Source: an uncultured Lachnospiraceae bacterium (GTDB lineage Bacteria; Bacillota; Clostridia; Lachnospirales; Anaerotignaceae). From it: a DNA stretch of 64,000 bases. This document shows, piece after piece, positions 16,834-25,331 of this stretch; within the stretch, counting starts at the first letter, position 1, and every line of letters begins with the position of its first letter. The DNA lies in assembly GCA_944381395.1 (NCBI GenBank), contig CALWKY010000060.1, positions 1 through 64,000 on the forward strand. Reading direction: 5' to 3'. The position numbers and the translations under genes were made by a program. A model generated the notes under the pieces. That model was not told the DNA's origin. It saw only the letters and a list, made by a program, of their open reading frames with translations, and ran no database searches.

Positions 16834-17775
16834 TTAAAGCCAATCTTCAAACAGCGCCACACCCGCAGCGCCATAAATGCCGGAAAGGTTTTCCAAAGCA
16901 GAAAGGACAATAGGAGTTTCTTTCTGGCGCATAAAAGCATGTTTTTGGTAAGCGGCACGGATTTTATCCAGATAAAAATCTCCAGCCTGCATCACTCCGC
17001 CGCCTAAAACAATTTTTTCCGCATCAATCATACAATTTGCGGCGGCTATCCCTTGACCCAGCGCGTTTGCAGAACGGTCTACACACTTAACTGCCAATTC
17101 ATCGCCGTCCTTTGCCGCATTTATAATCGTCTTTGCATTGAGTTCGACATTCATAAGACGGCTTTTAACACCAATTTCCAAACAACGTTTTACATAACGT
17201 ATCATTGCAGGTTCCGCGGCATACTGCTCCATACAGCCATAATTTCCACAGCTGCAGCGGATGTTGGAATTAAAGTCAATGCAGATATGGCCGATTTCTC
17301 CGCAGCTTCCCTTTATGCCATGCCAAATCTTCCCATCCATAATGACGCCGCTGCCAACACCAGTGCCAACTGTAACCATCAGCGCACTGGTCAGTCCCTT
17401 TGCGGCACCCTGCCACACTTCGCCTAACGCAGCGGCTCTGGCATCATTCAGCGCAATGATGCGCAGACCTGTCATTTGTGAAAAACGCGTAGCCAAAGGG
17501 AAGGTTCCCCATTCCAGATTCACACATCCTTCTACTGTGCCATCCGGTCGAACCGGTCCGGGTACCGCTACTCCTACATTGATAATATCTTCTTTATAAA
17601 TCTTCAGTTCATTGCATTTTTTTGTAATATCTTCCATAACCTGCGCAAGGACATACTCTCCATGCCCCATATGGTTTGTAGGGGTAACCCAATGTAACAG
17701 CAACGCGCCATCCGCAGAAAAAATGCCGAACTTTACATAAGTACCGCCAATATCAATGCCAATTCGAACTTTCAT
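16834..17775 (-). CDS. ROK-family glucokinase
   Basis: 313-residue sugar kinase. The ATP phosphate loop is GIDIGGTYVKFGIF at the N-terminus, then VGVAVPGPV, the sugar loop with ALNDARAAALGE and VTVGTGVGSGVI, the ROK catalytic segment GEIGHICID (GH), and the zinc-binding cysteines CSCGNYGCMEQYA. These fit a bacterial glucokinase of ROK type making glucose 6-phosphate; other hexoses are possible. ATG at 17775 follows GGGGAGGT by 8 nt. It starts 4 nt after the galE stop codon, so the two are one operon. Confidence 0.85.
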   Translation of the reverse strand: MKVRIGIDIGGTYVKFGIFSADGALLLHWVTPTNHMGHGEYVLAQVMEDITKKCNELKIYKEDIINVGVAVPGPVRPDGTVEGCVNLEWGTFPLATRFSQMTGLRIIALNDARAAALGEVWQGAAKGLTSALMVTVGTGVGSGVIMDGKIWHGIKGSCGEIGHICIDFNSNIRCSCGNYGCMEQYAAEPAMIRYVKRCLEIGVKSRLMNVELNAKTIINAAKDGDELAVKCVDRSANALGQGIAAANCMIDAEKIVLGGGVMQAGDFYLDKIRAAYQKHAFMRQKETPIVLSALENLSGIYGAAGVALFEDWL

Positions 17776-17779
17776 AATT

Positions 17780-18793
17780 TCATACCTCCCCTTCTGAAAT
17801 AATCTCCGTTCGATAGCCTGCGGGATGTGTGCGATGCCACTGCCATGCTGTGGATACGATTTCCTGCAAGGAGGCCAACTGCGGTTTCCAGCCCAATACA
17901 TCCATTGCTTTCTGACTGGAAGCAATTAACTGGGCAGGATCTCCCGCTCTTCTGCCGCTTTCCTGTGCAGGAATAGGATGTCCTGTTACTTCGCGCACTG
18001 TTTCAATGACTTCCCGCACAGAAAATCCTACGCCATTGCCTAAATTAAAAATATCGCTTTCCCCGCCACGGCAAAGATACTCCAGTGCCAGAATGTGTGC
18101 CTGTGCCAAATCACATACATGAATATAGTCCCGAATACAAGTACCATCTTTTGTAGGATAATCCGTACCAAAAATGCTGATCTTCTCCCGTTTGCCATTG
18201 GCAGTCTGTAAAATCAGCGGAATCAGGTGCGTTTCCGGATCATGGTCCTCTCCGATTTCCGTGGAAGGATCCGCGCCGCAAGCATTAAAATACCGCAAAG
18301 AAACAAAGCGAATGCCATGGGCATTTCCCACCCAGCGGAACATTTTCTCCATTGCCAGTTTCGTTTCACCATAAGGATTCGTAGGCTCCGTAGGATCTCC
18401 TTCCAAAATAGGAACCTGTTTCGGCTCTCCATACACCGCGGCACTGGAGGAAAAAACAACCTTATCCACACCTTCCGCCACCATGGCTTCCAATAGATTT
18501 CTCGTCTTGCCTAAATTATTTTCATAATATTTCAAAGGCTTTACCACGCTTTCTCCCACCTGGGAAAAAGCGGCAAAATGAATCACGGCACGGCACTGTT
18601 CTTTGGCAAAAACACTGCGCATGAAAGATATATCTCCAATATCGCCTTCGTAAAATTTTGCTTTGGGATGTACTGCCTCCCGGTGTCCAGTGGAAAGATT
18701 ATCCACCACTGCCACATCATACCCACTTTCACACAATGCACGTACTGTATGAGAACCGATATAGCCTGCGCCGCCAAGTACTACTACCGACAT
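17780..18793 (-). CDS. galE: UDP-glucose 4-epimerase
   Basis: Interconverts UDP-glucose and UDP-galactose. 337-residue extended SDR: NAD loop GGAGYIGSHTVRAL, catalytic serine region FSSSAAVYGEP, and YxxxK in NPYGETKLAMEK; then RYFNACGAD and RDYIHVCDLAQAH, both strong GalE signatures. The start at 18793 follows AAAGGAGAT; an upstream frame has no site. Coupled with the glucokinase gene, consistent with galactose or cell-surface sugar metabolism. galK and galT are not in the window. Confidence 0.93.
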   Translation of the reverse strand: MSVVVLGGAGYIGSHTVRALCESGYDVAVVDNLSTGHREAVHPKAKFYEGDIGDISFMRSVFAKEQCRAVIHFAAFSQVGESVVKPLKYYENNLGKTRNLLEAMVAEGVDKVVFSSSAAVYGEPKQVPILEGDPTEPTNPYGETKLAMEKMFRWVGNAHGIRFVSLRYFNACGADPSTEIGEDHDPETHLIPLILQTANGKREKISIFGTDYPTKDGTCIRDYIHVCDLAQAHILALEYLCRGGESDIFNLGNGVGFSVREVIETVREVTGHPIPAQESGRRAGDPAQLIASSQKAMDVLGWKPQLASLQEIVSTAWQWHRTHPAGYRTEIISEGEV

Positions 18794-18952
18794 GCTGACA
18801 TCTCCTTTTTTTCTGGTGTCTATCAACGTTATCCAACCACAAGTATTTTATCATATATCATAACAAAATCAAACGGTTTTTCATCAAAATGCGCTTTCGC
18901 CTAAAATCGCGCTTCTTTATGGAACAACAGGAAATCCACACTTTATATCCCC

Positions 18953-19867
18953 TTATTTTACCGTTTTTTCTATGGGAATGAGCCATTCCATGCCTTCCAT
19001 ATCCGCCATCTGATGCTGCAGCAGGGCAAAAAAGTCTTCCTGAAAAGAAGAAGCAAAATCATTGCGTGTCACACAGTAAACAATCCGGTCTTTCGGGCTT
19101 TTTTCTAATTTACGCAGCGCAAACTGCGGTTTTTGAGAAAGGTATGCCGCAACGGATGCCGGCGCAATCGTCCAGCAGTCGGTTTCTCCATGCGAAAGGA
19201 ACAGTTCCACCTGTGCTACCAGATCTGTTTCTACCAGCGGTTTTTTCTCGTGGAACCATCTTTCAAACCATTGGTATAACCCGCCGCTATACCCTGAAAA
19301 AATACATTTTTCCGCCGACAGTTCTGTAGGATGGACCGTTTCCCCAAAGGGCGCATCCGCACGGCACAAAAAGTACATTTGCTCTCGATAAGCCGGTACC
19401 ACATGCAAGGCACGGTAGTAATAATTCACACCCACAAAAGCCAAATCCACACCGCCTTTTTCCACCATGCGGTAGGCATCTGCAAAGTTTAACGTCCGCA
19501 GCTGAAAATTTAATTCTTCGTGCAGGCAGTGCAGCTGTTGTAAAGCCTCTGCGAATACATACAGGTAAGGTCCATCTGTTGCTGCCATACTAAAATTCTG
19601 GCGTTTTTTTCGCGTTAAAACTTCTTTGCTTTCCTGCCACAGTTCTTTCCATTTATTGGCTACCGGAACAAACGCGCTGCCCGCTTCTGTCAATGACACA
19701 GTACGGATGCCTTTTTTTCTTAAAATCAGCGGGCAATACAATTCCTCCTCCAAAGACGCAATGCGTTTACTTAATGCCGGCTGAGAGATATGAATTCTTT
19801 CCGCTGCCTTTGACAAAGTGCCATAGCGTACCACAGCCAGAAATGCCTCTATTTCCTGATTGGTCAC
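18953..19867 (-). CDS. LysR-family transcriptional regulator
   Basis: 304 residues. N-terminal winged helix-turn-helix MTNQEIEAFLAVVRYGTLSKAAERIHISQPALSKRIASLEEEL is typical LysR; the remainder is a periplasmic-binding-like effector domain. It is divergent from the D-cysteine desulfhydrase gene, and the nested palindrome at 19946-19988 between them has the T-N11-A form that LysR proteins bind, so it probably controls dcyD and itself. The effector may be a sulfur amino acid; that is inference. Confidence 0.88.
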   Translation of the reverse strand: MTNQEIEAFLAVVRYGTLSKAAERIHISQPALSKRIASLEEELYCPLILRKKGIRTVSLTEAGSAFVPVANKWKELWQESKEVLTRKKRQNFSMAATDGPYLYVFAEALQQLHCLHEELNFQLRTLNFADAYRMVEKGGVDLAFVGVNYYYRALHVVPAYREQMYFLCRADAPFGETVHPTELSAEKCIFSGYSGGLYQWFERWFHEKKPLVETDLVAQVELFLSHGETDCWTIAPASVAAYLSQKPQFALRKLEKSPKDRIVYCVTRNDFASSFQEDFFALLQHQMADMEGMEWLIPIEKTVK

Positions 19868-19945
19868 GCAAAATCACCTCCCCCAAAATATATCTTTTTT
19901 TTATATTATATATATAAATTATTCATTTTACAACAAATTACTTTC

Positions 19946-19988
19946 GTCCTATACTGATTTTATCAGTATGATAATACTTTCATAGGAC
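19946..19988. promoter_or_regulatory. Nested palindrome between LysR and dcyD genes, putative LysR operator
   Basis: ATACTGAT-TTT-ATCAGTAT (19951-19969) is a perfect 8+3+8 inverted repeat containing a T-N11-A motif. It is enclosed by GTCCTAT (19946-19952) and ATAGGAC (19982-19988), also perfectly complementary. The whole block ends about 22 nt before the dcyD start codon. Confidence 0.6.
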
Positions 19989-20010
19989 TATGAAAAAGGA
20001 GGAACTGACC

Positions 20011-21057
20011 ATGTCTTACGACAAGGAAAAAGCGTTGTTTACTTCCAGACCGAAAGAAGAACTGGGTTTCTTCCCCACTCCTTTCTATAAGCTGGAAAAA
20101 CTTTCCAAAAAATTAGGTATTAACCTTTATATCAAGAGAGATGACTTTACCGGTAAAAACTTATTTGGCGGCAACAAAGTCAGAAAACTGGAATACCTGA
20201 TTGGTGATGCAAAAGCACAAGGCTGTGATTATGTATTTACATACGGCGCAACCCAGTCCAACCACGCAATGGAAACTGCCAGCGCATGCTGTACCGCAGG
20301 ATTAAAGTGTGTACTGTATCTGACAGCATTTGTAGATCCTGACGAAAATGATTACAGAGCAAATTTATTGCTGGACAAGATTTTGGGCGCAGAGATCCAC
20401 ATTGTAAAGCCTGAAGGCGATGAAACAGAAAATGACGCGCAGGCACGCTCCTTTGAATTAGCAAAAGCTCAGATCGCAAAACTGGAAGCAGAAGGTCACA
20501 AATGCTACAACGTACCTGTCGGCGGTTCTACCTTCGTAGGTTCTGCGGCTTTCGCAAAAGGCTATGTAGAGCTGCAGGAACAGCTGGATCAGGCTGGTGT
20601 ACACGCAGATTATATCGTTCACTGCACCGGCAGCGGCGGAACCATGGCTGGTATCGTTGCAGGTCATAAGCTGGTAAACAGCGATGCAAAAATTGTTTCC
20701 ATCAATGCTTTCCTGCCTGCAGATAACTATATTGATCTGGCAGTGGAACATGCCAATGATGCTTTGGCATGGGTTGGTTCTGATGTACGTGTCAATACAG
20801 AAGATTTCAACATTGACCTTGGTTACTATCTGCCCGGCTATGAACAGCCTTCTGAAGGCGGTTCCGAAGCAATCCGCATGTTAGCAAGAGAAGAAGGTAT
20901 TTTCCTGGATCCCGTATATACCGGTAAAGCCTTTGCAGGTCTGCTGGACTATGTACGCACTGGTAAAATCCCTCAGGGCAGCAATGTTGTATTCTGGCAC
21001 ACCGGCGGTGCAATGGCACTTTTCTCCGAAAAAGAAATTTTAGGCGATATCTTCTAA
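20011..21057 (+). CDS. dcyD: D-cysteine desulfhydrase / ACC deaminase family
   Basis: 348-residue PLP enzyme of the tryptophan-synthase-beta fold. The PLP lysine is in FTGKNLFGGNKVRKLEYL; TYGATQSNHAMETA and HCTGSGGTMAGIVAG hold the substrate and phosphate. This fits D-cysteine desulfhydrase, which breaks D-cysteine to pyruvate, sulfide and ammonia; 1-aminocyclopropane-1-carboxylate deaminase is the alternative in this family and cannot be excluded by eye. ATG at 20011 follows AAAGGAGGAA. Monocistronic, with a terminator at 21081-21124. Confidence 0.8.
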   Translation: MSYDKEKALFTSRPKEELGFFPTPFYKLEKLSKKLGINLYIKRDDFTGKNLFGGNKVRKLEYLIGDAKAQGCDYVFTYGATQSNHAMETASACCTAGLKCVLYLTAFVDPDENDYRANLLLDKILGAEIHIVKPEGDETENDAQARSFELAKAQIAKLEAEGHKCYNVPVGGSTFVGSAAFAKGYVELQEQLDQAGVHADYIVHCTGSGGTMAGIVAGHKLVNSDAKIVSINAFLPADNYIDLAVEHANDALAWVGSDVRVNTEDFNIDLGYYLPGYEQPSEGGSEAIRMLAREEGIFLDPVYTGKAFAGLLDYVRTGKIPQGSNVVFWHTGGAMALFSEKEILGDIF

Positions 21058-21080
21058 TCCATTTGGAAAATAGAAAAAAG

Positions 21081-21124
21081 CAGCTATATTTGGAACTTCT
21101 TGGTTTCAATATAGCTGTTTTTTT
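21081..21124 (+). terminator. Terminator of dcyD
   Basis: CAGCTATATT (21081-21090) pairs with AATATAGCTG (21108-21117), followed by TTTTTTTATTTTTA. Confidence 0.85.
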
Positions 21125-21573
21125 ATTTTTACTTTTATAATTTAACGAAAACACAAAGTTATGGACCTTAAAAAAAGCCACAGCCTGTCATGGTCATTAG
21201 ATGTCACTTGTCAGCCATATGACGTAACGTAACGAAGATGTGCTGCCATGGGCAGTATGAAACAGTACTTTGTATTTTGGGCGGGATTATTTATCAACTT
21301 CCTTAGTGTAAGTATCATTACAAAGAAAAACCCATGCACCTCTCACACTTCATCCATTCTTTATCTGCTTCACATGAGGTGCATTCACTTCCTTATCAGT
21401 CTGATTTTAATCGCAGTACAGCTTCTGATTCCGTAGAAAGATTTCCGTTCTTCGTCTGCCTATTTCTTCTTATGGTAAGTATGTACAACAAAATGAAGCA
21501 AGGACATTTTATAAAAAAAGCGTCCAAAAGCAGATTTTCTGCCATGGACGCTTTTCTTTCGCGTAATGATTTC
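21125..21573. other. 450-nt stretch between dcyD and aspartate kinase genes
   Basis: Nothing gene-like is supported. A plus-strand frame at 21248-21436 encodes a hydrophobic start (MKQYFVFWAGLFINFL) but has no ribosome site. The lysC terminator lies at 21516-21555. Confidence 0.4.
21516..21556 (-). terminator. Terminator of aspartate kinase gene
   Basis: AAAAGCGTCCA (21516-21526) pairs with TGGACGCTTTT (21545-21555), with runs of A/T outside; on the minus strand it follows the lysC stop by 18 nt. Confidence 0.85.
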
Positions 21574-22797
21574 TTATTCCGCATGCACACTTGCCAGTTT
21601 AAACTTATCATGAACGGCACGTGCAGCTTCATCCACATCATTTTCATCCACCAATACGGTAATCTTAATTTCAGAAGTGGAAATCATGTGAATATTGATA
21701 CCCGCATCATATAATGCTTCAAAGAACATGGATGCGATACCAGGATTGGTAGCCATGCCTGCACCTACAATAGAGATCTTTGCAACTGTCTCATCATGCT
21801 CTACACGTTCAAAGCCCAAGTGCGCACGATTCTTATCCAGCGCCTTCAGAGCGATATCCAGGTCTTCCTCGCCGATAGTAAAGGAAATATTTTGCTTATT
21901 TTCTGCATTTCCTACATCCTGCAAAATAATATCTACAGAAACCTTTTCTTTTGCCATCAGGCGGAAAATCTCAAAAGCCTTGCCGGGCACGTTTTCAATT
22001 CCGATCAGAGAGATTCGAGATACATTTTTATCGGTTGCAACGCCGCTAACCAGCATTCTTTCCATTTTACATTCCTCCTTGACTTCTGTACCTTTATCAT
22101 CAGACATGCTGTTTCGAACAATCAGCTTTACATTATATTTTTTTGCCAATTCTACAGAGCGGCAGTGGAGTACCTTCGCGCCCAAAGAAGCCAGCTCCAA
22201 CATCTCATCATAGCTGATTACATCCAGTTTTCTCGCGCCAGGCACCACTCTTGGGTCGGCAGTAAAAACACCATCCACATCTGTATAAATCTCACAAATA
22301 TCCGCATCCAATGCAGCTGCCAATGCCACCGCGCTGGTATCAGAGCCGCCTCTGCCCAATGTAGTCAGATCCCCAAACTGATTGATTCCCTGGAATCCAG
22401 TTACCAATACAATATTTCCATTTTCCAGCTCTGTCATTATCCGTTCTGTATTGATATGGCGGATTCTGGCATTACTATAGTTCTGTGTAGTCGTAATGCC
22501 TACTTGCGCCGCATTCAAAGAAATCGCTTTGCCGCCCAGATGGGCAATCGCCATAGCCATCAATGCCACAGACTGCTGTTCTCCTGTCGCTAAAAGCATA
22601 TCCATCTCTCTGCGGCTGGGTTTGGGATTAATTTCTTTTGCCTTGGCAATCAGACCGTCTGTCGTCTTACCCTGCGCGGAAAGTACCACTACCACATCAT
22701 TTCCCTCTGCCTGAGCAGCCATAATCCGTTTCGCCACATTAAATACCCGCTCCGGATTGGCTACGGAACTGCCGCCATATTTTTGTACGATCAACAT
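21574..22797 (-). CDS. lysC: Aspartate kinase
   Basis: First step of the aspartate pathway to lysine, methionine and threonine. 407 residues: the kinase domain with KYGGSSVAN at the N-terminus, VVLSAQGKTTDGLI, LATGEQQSVALMAMA and FTADPRVVPGARKLD, then two ACT regulatory domains (about 265-407, ending MISTSEIKITVLVDENDVDEAA). This is the common monofunctional class with feedback inhibition. GGAGGTAC precedes the ATG. It has its own promoter at 22972-23000 and a leader of about 165 nt. Confidence 0.93.
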   Translation of the reverse strand: MLIVQKYGGSSVANPERVFNVAKRIMAAQAEGNDVVVVLSAQGKTTDGLIAKAKEINPKPSRREMDMLLATGEQQSVALMAMAIAHLGGKAISLNAAQVGITTTQNYSNARIRHINTERIMTELENGNIVLVTGFQGINQFGDLTTLGRGGSDTSAVALAAALDADICEIYTDVDGVFTADPRVVPGARKLDVISYDEMLELASLGAKVLHCRSVELAKKYNVKLIVRNSMSDDKGTEVKEECKMERMLVSGVATDKNVSRISLIGIENVPGKAFEIFRLMAKEKVSVDIILQDVGNAENKQNISFTIGEEDLDIALKALDKNRAHLGFERVEHDETVAKISIVGAGMATNPGIASMFFEALYDAGINIHMISTSEIKITVLVDENDVDEAARAVHDKFKLASVHAE

Positions 22798-22965
22798 AAA
22801 TATTGTACCTCCGATTTATTTTTTCTAAAACAGCTGTATCCTTTTGGATTGATATGCGCAAAAACCTATCTTCTTGATGATTCGATCAGATTGTTACACA
22901 TCGATCAAAAAACATACTGCTATGACCTTCTGCATCAAAACACAATTTCAGTATTTCTCACCTAA
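22798..22965 (-). promoter_or_regulatory. Long 5' leader of lysC
   Basis: The transcript predicted from the promoter at 22972-23000 has about 165 nt before the lysC start. I looked for the lysine riboswitch core and for an intrinsic terminator and found neither. A hairpin with TCGAT/ATCGA arms and a 13-codon frame (MQKVIAVCFLIDV, no ribosome site) are present. It may hold an undescribed control element or simply be a leader. Confidence 0.3.
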
Positions 22966-22971
22966 GGCTGT

Positions 22972-23000
22972 ATTATAGCAAAACCATATTTGACTTTCAA
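22972..23000 (-). promoter_or_regulatory. Sigma-A type promoter of lysC
   Basis: TTGAAA (22995-23000) and TATAAT (22972-22977) on the minus strand with a 17-nt spacer. Confidence 0.82.
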
Positions 23001-23007
23001 CTGCATT

Positions 23008-23451
23008 TTATTCCCGTGCGATAATCTGTAAACTCTGTACGCCCTCCAAGGTTTCAATGCGATGCAGCAGCATGCCCAAATCGCCTCGCATCTCATTTGT
23101 TTCCATACTAATAGAAACATTTGCAATGCCATTAATGGGAATCGTCTGGTTAATGGTCAAAATATTGGCGCCTTCGTCTGCCACATTATTTAAAACCGCA
23201 GACAACAATCCAGGCTTATGTTCCAGATTGATGGATATGGTTACCGTTCTTCCTCTGGTATTTTCAAAAAGAGGATGGACAGCATCCCGATATTTATAAA
23301 AAGCAGAGCGGCTGATTCCTACTTTATTGACCGCGTCCTGTACCGTTCTTTCTTTTTTGCTTTCCAGCAGTTTTTTTGCCTCCATAACTTTCAAGAAAAT
23401 CTCCGGCAGTACATTTTTTTCTACAATATAAAAATTCTTATCCTCTTTCAC
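23008..23451 (-). CDS. ACT domain regulatory protein (PheB/UPF0735 family)
   Basis: 147 residues. N-terminal part YIVEKNVLPEIFLKVMEAKKLLES and VQDAVNKVGISRSAFYKYRDAV is the helix-turn-helix-like half of the PheB-type family; residues about 70-147 form an ACT domain (SINLEHKPGLLSAVLNNVADEGANI), which usually binds an amino acid. Members commonly sit beside aspartate kinase or homoserine dehydrogenase genes, as here. GTG at 23451 with AAAGAGGGC upstream gives the family-like N-terminus; an ATG at 23487 is the alternative. Its molecular role is unproven. Confidence 0.82.
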   Translation of the reverse strand: MKEDKNFYIVEKNVLPEIFLKVMEAKKLLESKKERTVQDAVNKVGISRSAFYKYRDAVHPLFENTRGRTVTISINLEHKPGLLSAVLNNVADEGANILTINQTIPINGIANVSISMETNEMRGDLGMLLHRIETLEGVQSLQIIARE

Positions 23452-23576
23452 CCAATCGCCCTCTTTCTGTTTGTTTCTTAAAAACATTTGTCCTTAACAA
23501 GAAAATATATCACGATTTTCCTATTTTTTCAACTGTTTTTCAGACAAAGTGGAAATAATGTATTTCATCTGCGGAC

Positions 23577-23605
23577 AGTATACCACAAATTTTTTTCTAT
23601 TGCAA
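23577..23605 (-). promoter_or_regulatory. Sigma-A type promoter of the ACT protein gene
   Basis: TTGCAA (23600-23605) and TATACT (23577-23582) on the minus strand, 17-nt spacer. Confidence 0.75.
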
Positions 23606-23639
23606 AAAATACCATATTCCGGCAGAATTTCTTTTTTTA

Positions 23640-23668
23640 TTTCCATTTCTAAGAAATAATGCTACAAT
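23640..23668 (+). promoter_or_regulatory. Possible promoter of the hypothetical gene at 23718
   Basis: TTTCCA (23640-23645) and TACAAT (23663-23668) separated by 17 nt, about 50 nt before the start codon. The -35 is weak. Confidence 0.5.
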
Positions 23669-23717
23669 ATCGTTATATATGGAAGTAAAAGCACCACCGA
23701 AAGGAGTGTTTTCAGAT

Positions 23718-25313
23718 ATGAACCAATGGGCTACTTGGCAAGAACAATATTATCAAAACAGCAGTGAGCATGATACGCTGCTTCATATATTCAGCAGTGA
23801 ATTTTATCCCATTTACCGCAATATGGATGATATGGTAAAGCAGGATCTGCTGCGGTTTGCACCTGCCATGTTTGAGACATGGAAAGCTTCTGCATTAGCC
23901 GCAGATACACTCTTGAGCCCAGCAAATCTGCTTTGGTGGGACCGTCATGCCCAAGATCATCAAGTGCTGCTGGACTACTGCATGGATGAGCCTGCTATTG
24001 ATGAAAAAGGCAGACCTGTTTTTACCTACCATTTGGAGCGCTATAGCATGCAATCCCATCCTATTTTACAGGATATGAAAAAACTATTGGAGTTTTGCAC
24101 GCCCTCTAAAAATAGCGATGAGCAGGGTCAGCTTTTGGAAGAAGACCAAAGAATGCTGACAAAGAAATTATCTCGAAAAGATCCTTTTTATCCAGTCTTT
24201 CTGACGGAACTGGCATGGAAACTGGAACTGCTGTCGGATTTTCCCGCCATTCATCAGCACATGATCTGTCCTTCTTCTTTCGCAAAAGGCTTCTTTACCA
24301 TACCTGTTTCAGAAGCATTTTGCCGCACGGCAGAAGCTGCTTTGGATTTAGCCGCAGACCGTTTTACCAGAACAATGAATTTACAGCCTGGTATCTTAAA
24401 CGGCAGTTTTTTCCGCGGCTTTTTAACGAATCACTTCGAAATCGATCAGTTTTTTGTAGATTTCTATGATTTATTTGATGTGGATGTGCAAAAAATCTTT
24501 CAGACACCGTCAAATCAATTAACAGAATATGAAGAAAGCATCTTTTCTTCTTTTCTCTTTACTGGGATTGTCATGGATAAATGGTTTCTGACCCCTTGCA
24601 GTTCCTATCTGCAGCTGATCCGGCCCATTTATTACACACCGTACCGGTTCCAGAAAGTACTGAATAATCTGACTTCTATGCTGCTGATGCACCACCGGAT
24701 TGACGCAGAACTGTATCTGCCGCCTTCCTACTGCAGCATTACGCCTTTAGGGCAGGCCATTTTTGCCGGGAATCATTTATCCCCAGATAAACAAATGCCA
24801 AATGCCGCTTATCCACTGCCTAAGCTAATAGAGGCATTGCAGCCGGAATTAGAACGTAATGCCATGCACCGGCTTTATCTCATGAGTCAAAAAGAGCGGA
24901 TATTTGTGCTCCACGCCTGTCTCCAAGCCGCTCCAGAGTGCTGGAAAGAAATCGAAATTTCCGCTTCCATGCCATTAACACGGCTGTGTGAAGAATTATG
25001 CGCCGCTTTTGGTGTCCGGCAAAAACAAGACTATGTCTTAACTTTACAAAATGAGGATATCCCTGTAAAATATGCGCCGGCTTCTTCCAAATTGGCACTG
25101 AACGCCATGGATAGAAAGGCCTTCGGCGATTTGCCATGGAAAGGGGATTCTTCTAAAATGACGCTCGTTGTCCATTCAGCCAAAGAGCAGAAAATACTTT
25201 TAGAAAAAATTTCAGAAAAACAATCAAAACCCTTTGTAAATTATCCCCGTGTCTGTGCACAAAGTGAGGCAATGACCAATCGTGAACGGATGATACGGGA
25301 AGACAATCGATAA
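23718..25313 (+). CDS. Hypothetical protein with C-terminal pRiA4b ORF-3-like domain
   Basis: 531 residues, soluble, no signal peptide. The first 400 residues are not recognised; they are rich in aromatic residues and helices. Residues about 420-515 (IFVLHACLQAAPECWKEI, then EISASMPLTRLCEELCAAFGV, and MTLVVHSA near the end) look like the plasmid pRiA4b ORF-3 / IS1096 TnpR-like fold, whose usual start is LK-x-WRRIEV. A plain AAAGGAGTG site marks ATG 23718. It is followed 18 nt later by the aminotransferase gene, so co-transcription is likely. Function unknown. Confidence 0.7.
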   Translation: MNQWATWQEQYYQNSSEHDTLLHIFSSEFYPIYRNMDDMVKQDLLRFAPAMFETWKASALAADTLLSPANLLWWDRHAQDHQVLLDYCMDEPAIDEKGRPVFTYHLERYSMQSHPILQDMKKLLEFCTPSKNSDEQGQLLEEDQRMLTKKLSRKDPFYPVFLTELAWKLELLSDFPAIHQHMICPSSFAKGFFTIPVSEAFCRTAEAALDLAADRFTRTMNLQPGILNGSFFRGFLTNHFEIDQFFVDFYDLFDVDVQKIFQTPSNQLTEYEESIFSSFLFTGIVMDKWFLTPCSSYLQLIRPIYYTPYRFQKVLNNLTSMLLMHHRIDAELYLPPSYCSITPLGQAIFAGNHLSPDKQMPNAAYPLPKLIEALQPELERNAMHRLYLMSQKERIFVLHACLQAAPECWKEIEISASMPLTRLCEELCAAFGVRQKQDYVLTLQNEDIPVKYAPASSKLALNAMDRKAFGDLPWKGDSSKMTLVVHSAKEQKILLEKISEKQSKPFVNYPRVCAQSEAMTNRERMIREDNR

Positions 25314-25331
25314 AGAAAAGAGGTTCTACAA

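Noticed and set aside
21248-21436. Short hydrophobic plus-strand frame resembling a type I toxin
   Set aside because: No ribosome site, no antisense RNA promoter seen, and the frame continues with an unlikely tail.
22798-22965. Lysine riboswitch in front of lysC
   Set aside because: The conserved core sequences of the lysine riboswitch and a terminator hairpin could not be found.
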